NCBI GenBank assembly: GCA_900550035.1
Contig: URQS01000043.1
Location: forward strand, 1-27,125
Length of the DNA stretch: 27,125 nt
From: an uncultured Prevotella sp.
GTDB lineage: Bacteria > Bacteroidota > Bacteroidia > Bacteroidales > Bacteroidaceae
Direction: 5' to 3'
Positions 23,357 to 27,125 of this stretch are shown one piece after another; within the stretch, counting starts at the first letter, position 1, and every line of letters begins with the position of its first letter. The position numbers and the translations under genes are program-made. The notes beneath the pieces are model-generated. The model made no database searches. It was not told the DNA's origin and saw only the letters and a list, made by a program, of their open reading frames with translations.

Positions 23357-23806
23357 ATGATTATCAACAGATCGTTTTCTTCCTCTTTTGCCAAAGAGAA
23401 ACGTTTCGGCTCCTTGAAGAGTCTTTTTCTTTTGGTGGTTATCGCTATCTTAGCCACAAGTAATTCCTATGCCCAAGCCAGCTTCGAGACTATCGACGGC
23501 TTACGCTATCTGATAGATTCCGATGCCAAGACAGCAACTCTCACTGCAAACGCTGGTGGCGAGAAGTATACTGGCGATATCGTTGTGCCGGAAAAGGTAA
23601 TGGCAAGCGATGGTGTGGAATATCCCGTTACTGCATTTGGAGATAATGCATTTGAGGAGTGCGGTGGATTGAAGAGCATCACAATCCCTTCTTCTGTTAC
23701 TTCTTTGGGCAAGGGTTGCTTTGAGTTGTGTAAGGGCTTGACAAGTATTACAATCCCTTCTTCTGTTACTTCTTTGGGTGAAGATTGCTTTATGGCTTGT
23801 ATTTAG
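23357..23806 (+). CDS. BspA-type leucine-rich repeat protein, probably truncated
   Basis: This 149-residue exported protein has an N-terminal signal peptide whose hydrophobic core is at about 20-38, then a strand-rich start (about 41-95). Two 23-residue LRR_5 repeats follow (AFEECGGLKSITIPSSVTSLGKG and CFELCKGLTSITIPSSVTSLGED, about 98-143). A third repeat begins with CFMAC but stops at once. Proteins of this family usually have many such repeats and a C-terminal sorting or adhesion domain, so the gene looks cut off. The two repeats are nearly identical in DNA (69-bp period), which would favour recombination. The mobile-element genes begin about 350 bp downstream, so the break may mark the edge of an insertion or a deletion. 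Confidence 0.78.
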   Translation: MIINRSFSSSFAKEKRFGSLKSLFLLVVIAILATSNSYAQASFETIDGLRYLIDSDAKTATLTANAGGEKYTGDIVVPEKVMASDGVEYPVTAFGDNAFEECGGLKSITIPSSVTSLGKGCFELCKGLTSITIPSSVTSLGEDCFMACI

Positions 23807-23812
23807 AGCCTT

Positions 23813-23842
23813 ATAACTAACCATAACTTACTATGACTAACT
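23813..23842. repeat. Three tandem 10-bp units after the BspA stop
   Basis: ATAACTAACC, ATAACTTACT and ATGACTAACT follow directly, sharing A-T-R-A-C-T-W-A-C-Y. The period is one helical turn. They lie 7 bp after the stop of the truncated gene. Confidence 0.55.
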
Positions 23843-23989
23843 AAATATAAATCCTTGATTTTCAATACTCTTTGATTTTTAACACTTTCTGAGTGCTTTT
23901 TGGCAGTTCCCGATTTTCCACATATTTTTGCAACGTATTTCTACCGTGGAGAATTTGCGGAGCTTTTATTTTGTCATATCGTGAACGTA

Positions 23990-24091
23990 GTTGACAAGGG
24001 TTTACAAGTGGTTACGATGGAGGACAGATTTGAAGCTGATAGGCAAAAAGCGTTATATCGTGGACTGGGTTGACAAAGGTTGTCAATGGTT
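23990..24091. promoter_or_regulatory. Paired TTGACAA operator candidates
   Basis: The first site reads GTTGACAAGGGTTTACAAG (23990-24008). The second contains a perfect palindrome, TTGACAA, AGG, TTGTCAA (24070-24086). Both continue into TGGTT and their starts lie 79 bp apart, upstream of the HTH protein. They may be operators for it or arm-type sites for the recombinase. Confidence 0.5.
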
Positions 24092-24154
24092 CACTTCCGT
24101 TTACTCCATCGGTGGAATACTCAAAGTATGTAGAACATAGCAATATCAAAGAGT

Positions 24155-25105
24155 ATGAGACCGACAAGAAAATGTGAATTTTGTGGCAAGACATTCGTGC
24201 CAAGGAGTGGTATGCAGAAATACTGTTCCGAAGAATGTCAGGCAGAGGCAAAACGTCTTAGGAAGAAAAGACAGCAGGATTTGATTAACGGCATTGAGCC
24301 AGTCGTAGATCTGCAAAGCCAAGAGTATCTGACTTTCTCAAAAGCTGCGGTGCTGATGGGATGCACACGACAGTATGTGTATAAACTTGTGGCTAACGGC
24401 AAGTTGAAGGCTTCACGGTTGAGCAGCAGGATGGCTTTTGTCAGAAAGTCTGACATTGAGAAGATGTTTGAGAGTAATCCTTACAAGCGTGTCATTCCTT
24501 GTGGCAAGTGTATGGCAAGCAACAAGGCAAGGGTTGCAAAGAAAACCGAGAAACAAGAACCGACAAAATGGAAAGAGGAGAATGAGGTACTTGACTATTA
24601 TTCTGGTGAGGAAGTGATGTCCCTTTATAAAGTCAAGAAGTCTTGGCTCTACACCTCGGCCAAACGCAACCAGATACCAATGTGTCGTATTGCTGGCAAG
24701 AACTATTACAGCAAACGGCATATTGATGAGTTTTTCGGTACTGCCGTTGACATCCACAGCATCAAGGAATGGGTGACAGCTGATGATGTGGATAATGTTT
24801 TCAACATGAGCAAGTCGGCACTTAGGGCATATGCATATCGCCATAAGATACCCACTAAACGTGAGTACGGTCGTACCTATTACTCAAAGGAGCATCTTGA
24901 AGAACTGCTCAGGACTGACTTAATGAGCGATGATAGCTATTATACCACAGAACAAGTGCAGCAGTTGTATGGTCTGACAAGTGCAAATATCTGCCATATT
25001 GTGAGAGTTCACCATATCAGCAAGGTAAAAGTGGGTGTAAAGAACCTGCTTTTGAAGACGGATGTGGAGCGTGCAATGGCAGAAAGAGCTGCCAAAGGAC
25101 TGTGA
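24155..25105 (+). CDS. Zinc-finger protein with four tandem HTH (excisionase-like) modules
   Basis: This 316-residue protein begins with a zinc-finger-like segment (Cys7, Cys10, Cys24, Cys28 in a CEFCGKTF, KYCSEEC pattern) and a basic stretch. Four MerR/excisionase-type HTH modules follow at about 58-105, 147-194, 205-252 and 262-309. Each has an LTFSKAAVLMG- or YYTTEQVQQLYG-like start and an aromatic-basic wing such as GKNYYSKRHIDEFF. Single modules of this kind (HTH_17) are found in excisionases and small regulators. It stands 128 bp upstream of the recombinase gene on the same strand, so it probably controls excision or expression of the element. Four modules would let one chain read an extended site. 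No signal peptide; cytoplasmic. Confidence 0.85.
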   Translation: MRPTRKCEFCGKTFVPRSGMQKYCSEECQAEAKRLRKKRQQDLINGIEPVVDLQSQEYLTFSKAAVLMGCTRQYVYKLVANGKLKASRLSSRMAFVRKSDIEKMFESNPYKRVIPCGKCMASNKARVAKKTEKQEPTKWKEENEVLDYYSGEEVMSLYKVKKSWLYTSAKRNQIPMCRIAGKNYYSKRHIDEFFGTAVDIHSIKEWVTADDVDNVFNMSKSALRAYAYRHKIPTKREYGRTYYSKEHLEELLRTDLMSDDSYYTTEQVQQLYGLTSANICHIVRVHHISKVKVGVKNLLLKTDVERAMAERAAKGL

Positions 25106-25233
25106 AAGCAAGTGATTTCAGCATTATCCATCAGTTACTATGAATAATTGGAGTCACGGATGCATCATTTTATTCCTTTGCAGCCGTGAAGAGACATTTC
25201 ACCACGAATAATCATCAATAATACATATCAGTT

Positions 25234-26355
25234 ATGAGCAACATTTGCAAGACCGTATCATTGCGTACACGCAAAATCAAGGACGGACACATGCTGTCCT
25301 ATTATCTTGACTATTATCCTGGCTATCGTGATGAGAGCACGATGAAAGTCATCCGCCATGAGTCACTTGGCATCTACATCTATGCCAAGCCGAAGAACCA
25401 GACGGAACAGAAGTACAACCTCAACCTTATGGCAAGAGCCGAGGCGATACGCTGCCGTCGCTTCGAGGCTATCGTAAACGAGCGTTACGATTTCTTCGAC
25501 AAGGAGAAAATGAAGGGAGATTTCCTTGCCTACTTCAAGAAACTGGCAGACAAGAAGAACTCCAAGTGGCAACACGTCTATATGCACTTTCGTACCTTCA
25601 CGCAAGGCAAGTGTACCTTTGGGGAGATAAACGTGGACTTGTGCAACAGATTTCGTGAGTATCTGCTGACAGCACCACAGGGACTGCATAAGAACAGAAA
25701 ACTGCATATCAACTCAGCAGCCAACTACTGGTCAACTTTCCGTGCCTTGTTGCATACAGCTTTTCGTGACCGAAAGATAAAGGAGAACCCGAATGGTTTC
25801 TTGGAGCGTATCGAGACAATCCCGACTGACAAGGAGCATCTTTCACAGGACGAGGTTATCCGCTTGGCATCCACGCCTTGCTCCGCCCCAGCATTGAAGC
25901 GAGCCTTCCTGTTCTCTTGTCTAACGGCATTGCGAAAGAGCGACATCAAGAAGCTCACTTGGGAAGAAATACAGCCATACGGCAGCGATGGTGTGATGTA
26001 TGTCACTACACGAATGCAGAAGACAAAGGACATCGTGCATAACCCAATCAGTGAGGAAGCCTTGGAACTGATAGGCTATTTACCAGATAAACGAGGTAAG
26101 GTGTTCCCTGATTTCAAAGACTCCATGACACAGGCGCCATTGAAGAACTGGCTGAAAGATGCAGGGATTACCAAGCATATCTCCTATCATTGCTCACGCC
26201 ACAGCTTTGCCTGTCTCCAGTTGGACGCAGGAACAAGTATTGCCGTAGTGCAGCGTTATCTCGGTCACAAGAATGTGGCAACAACAGAGGTGTATGCCAA
26301 GATTTCCGATGCACAGAAGCGTGCTTCGGTTGGCTGCATTACGTTGAGAAAGTAA
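25234..26355 (+). CDS. Tyrosine site-specific recombinase (integrase)
   Basis: This 373-residue protein has an N-terminal arm-binding-like domain (about 8-85), a SAM-like core-binding domain (about 95-185) and a C-terminal catalytic domain. Catalytic residues are visible: Arg234 in TALRKSD, Lys263 in the beta-hairpin MQKTKD, His319 and Arg322 in HCSRHSFA, His345 in YLGHKN and the nucleophile Tyr354 in TTEVYAKI. All are present, so the enzyme should be active. It would integrate and excise the element that starts near 24 kb. The type is common on Bacteroidota integrative and conjugative elements. A strong terminator follows 22 bp after the stop. Confidence 0.95.
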   Translation: MSNICKTVSLRTRKIKDGHMLSYYLDYYPGYRDESTMKVIRHESLGIYIYAKPKNQTEQKYNLNLMARAEAIRCRRFEAIVNERYDFFDKEKMKGDFLAYFKKLADKKNSKWQHVYMHFRTFTQGKCTFGEINVDLCNRFREYLLTAPQGLHKNRKLHINSAANYWSTFRALLHTAFRDRKIKENPNGFLERIETIPTDKEHLSQDEVIRLASTPCSAPALKRAFLFSCLTALRKSDIKKLTWEEIQPYGSDGVMYVTTRMQKTKDIVHNPISEEALELIGYLPDKRGKVFPDFKDSMTQAPLKNWLKDAGITKHISYHCSRHSFACLQLDAGTSIAVVQRYLGHKNVATTEVYAKISDAQKRASVGCITLRK

Positions 26356-26377
26356 CCTTTTGACAATAATGCATCGG

Positions 26378-26417
26378 AAAAGGACTGTTGGAATAATTGG
26401 GTTCCAATAGTCCTTTT
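26378..26417 (+). terminator. Terminator after the integrase
   Basis: AAAAGGACT (26378-26386) pairs with AGTCCTTTT (26409-26417), extended by one G-T pair and TTGGAA/TTCCAA, with an 8-base loop. The trailing T residues complete an intrinsic terminator. Confidence 0.88.
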
Positions 26418-26722
26418 CTCGTTTTGTTGGTTCTATTTGCTGTCGTGGATAGAACCAATCCGATAAATTCATTCCAATTTCTGTTGATATTAAAGAGGAA
26501 CTGCAAATATCCCTTTTCTTCATCCTTACCTTTGTAGCCAGTAATAAGCGGCAACTGGCACTAACGAGAAGTTTAAAGTATGATTCAGAGTATGATATCA
26601 TATTAGAACGCTAATAAAGCGTAAAAGAAAGAGTGCCAGAGAACGTAAATGCGGTTTTTATATGCTTCTGCATCTAACTTTGTGGAAGTTTTTGAACGAA
26701 TAACAATAAAACGAATACAATA
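26418..26722. other. 305-bp noncoding region
   Basis: Apart from the inverted repeat and a TAACTTTG -7 box at 26675-26682 (41 bp before the next start codon), I see no gene. A second TACCTTTG lies at 26528-26535 without a start codon nearby. Confidence 0.5.
26427..26458. repeat. 10-bp inverted repeat downstream of the integrase
   Basis: TTGGTTCTAT (26427-26436) and ATAGAACCAA (26449-26458) are perfect inverse copies with a 12-bp centre. The site lies just behind the integrase terminator, a place where recombinase core or arm sites occur; the role is unproven. Confidence 0.6.
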
Positions 26723-27125
26723 ATGATAGAAAACAAGACAACTTCAGATTGTACCATCTACGCTTTTGTTGGTACTGCAATTCTCGCCATCTCTCTTGTC
26801 GTGGCTATGTATGTAGGCAATGACTTTCACCAAAGTCTGTTTGTCGAGTCAATCATCTTTGTAGGGAGCAACATCCTGCTTTGGGCGATATTCATTTCTA
26901 TGGTGAATTATCCCTATGAACTGATGACCATTGGTAGCAACAGCAAGACAAAGAAAAACGTTGTAGAAGCAGAACCAGCAACAGAACAAGAACAGCCAAT
27001 GCAAACATTACCACAAACAGAGTCAGCACAATACAGTCATGAAGACTATGCCAAGCGTGTAGAGGCACAAGAAAAAGAAGCACAGGAGATAAAGGAAAAA
27101 CGAACGAGAGCCGTACTTGACTATG
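26723..27125 (+). CDS. Membrane protein of the mobile element, cut by the window end
   Basis: The open frame begins at ATG 26723 and runs off the window after 134 codons. Two membrane helices (about 12-31 and 38-62) are followed by a charged region rich in Glu, Gln and Lys (from about residue 75), probably cytoplasmic and partly coiled. The family is not recognised. A TAACTTTG -7 box precedes it. Its position after the integrase suggests it belongs to the mobile element. Confidence 0.75.
   Translation, partial: MIENKTTSDCTIYAFVGTAILAISLVVAMYVGNDFHQSLFVESIIFVGSNILLWAIFISMVNYPYELMTIGSNSKTKKNVVEAEPATEQEQPMQTLPQTESAQYSHEDYAKRVEAQEKEAQEIKEKRTRAVLDY

Larger units (their letters stand above)
23807..24154. 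other. 348-bp intergenic region with repeats before the mobile genes
   Basis: No coding sequence is supported here. It contains the 10-bp tandem units, a 17-bp copy (23964-23980) of the inverse of 23225-23241, and two related TTGACAA-type sites at 23990-24013 and 24069-24091. It should include one end of the integrated element and the promoter of the HTH gene, but I cannot fix either exactly. Confidence 0.6.

Noticed and set aside
25234..26355. This integrase as the cause of the nhaC repeats
   Set aside because: It lies 15 kb outside the repeated segment and no copy of the 45-bp repeat was found near it.

Overview
The window comes from a member of the Bacteroidota, most likely order Bacteroidales (Prevotella- or Bacteroides-like). 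The signs are a SusC/SusD pair preceded by an ECF sigma factor and a FecR anti-sigma factor, a BspA-type leucine-rich repeat protein, a DUF4954 protein, a GH89 enzyme, weak Shine-Dalgarno sequences, and several promoters of the Bacteroidota type (TTTG, 19-21 bp, TAnnTTTG). No rRNA, tRNA or CRISPR array was seen.

Layout. (1) 1-525 has no intact gene. It holds a 23-bp direct repeat, four 22-bp tandem units and a relic of the 3' end of an nhaC gene. (2) 526-9913 is an AT-rich polysaccharide-utilisation-type locus on the + strand: ECF sigma, FecR, SusC with an STN signalling domain, SusD, and an 823-residue lipoprotein with an internal duplication that I cannot assign to a family. (3) 10006-11646 (-) is an intact NhaC-type antiporter. 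A 45-bp stretch of its 3' end (44 of 45 identical) recurs at 362-406, so the whole locus is bracketed by direct repeats derived from the end of nhaC. (4) 11803-13971 (+) is a GH89 alpha-N-acetylglucosaminidase. (5) 20146-14048 (-) is an apparent operon hflX, DUF4954 beta-helix protein, two-domain M16 protease. (6) 21984-20287 (-) is a small envelope operon: coiled-coil lipoprotein, four-helix membrane protein, permuted NlpC/P60 (YiiX-like) hydrolase. (7) 23197-22160 (-) is an AraC-type regulator with seven predicted membrane helices. It is divergent from a short BspA-like gene (23357-23806) that ends in mid-repeat. A perfect 13-bp-arm palindrome lies between them, and a third copy of its arm lies downstream of the BspA gene. 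(8) 24155 to the end looks like one edge of an integrated mobile element: a zinc-finger protein with four HTH modules, a tyrosine recombinase, and the start of a membrane protein cut by the window edge.

How the genes work together. In region 2, SusC and SusD should bind and import an oligosaccharide. The STN domain of SusC, FecR and the ECF sigma factor form the standard trans-envelope circuit that switches on susCD. The lipoprotein is the only candidate in the locus for glycan cleavage or extra glycan binding. The most interesting points are the nhaC-derived repeats around this locus (a probable insertion at the 3' end of nhaC with no integrase visible inside), the unrecognised duplicated lipoprotein, and the operator-like repeats near the AraC-type and HTH regulators.
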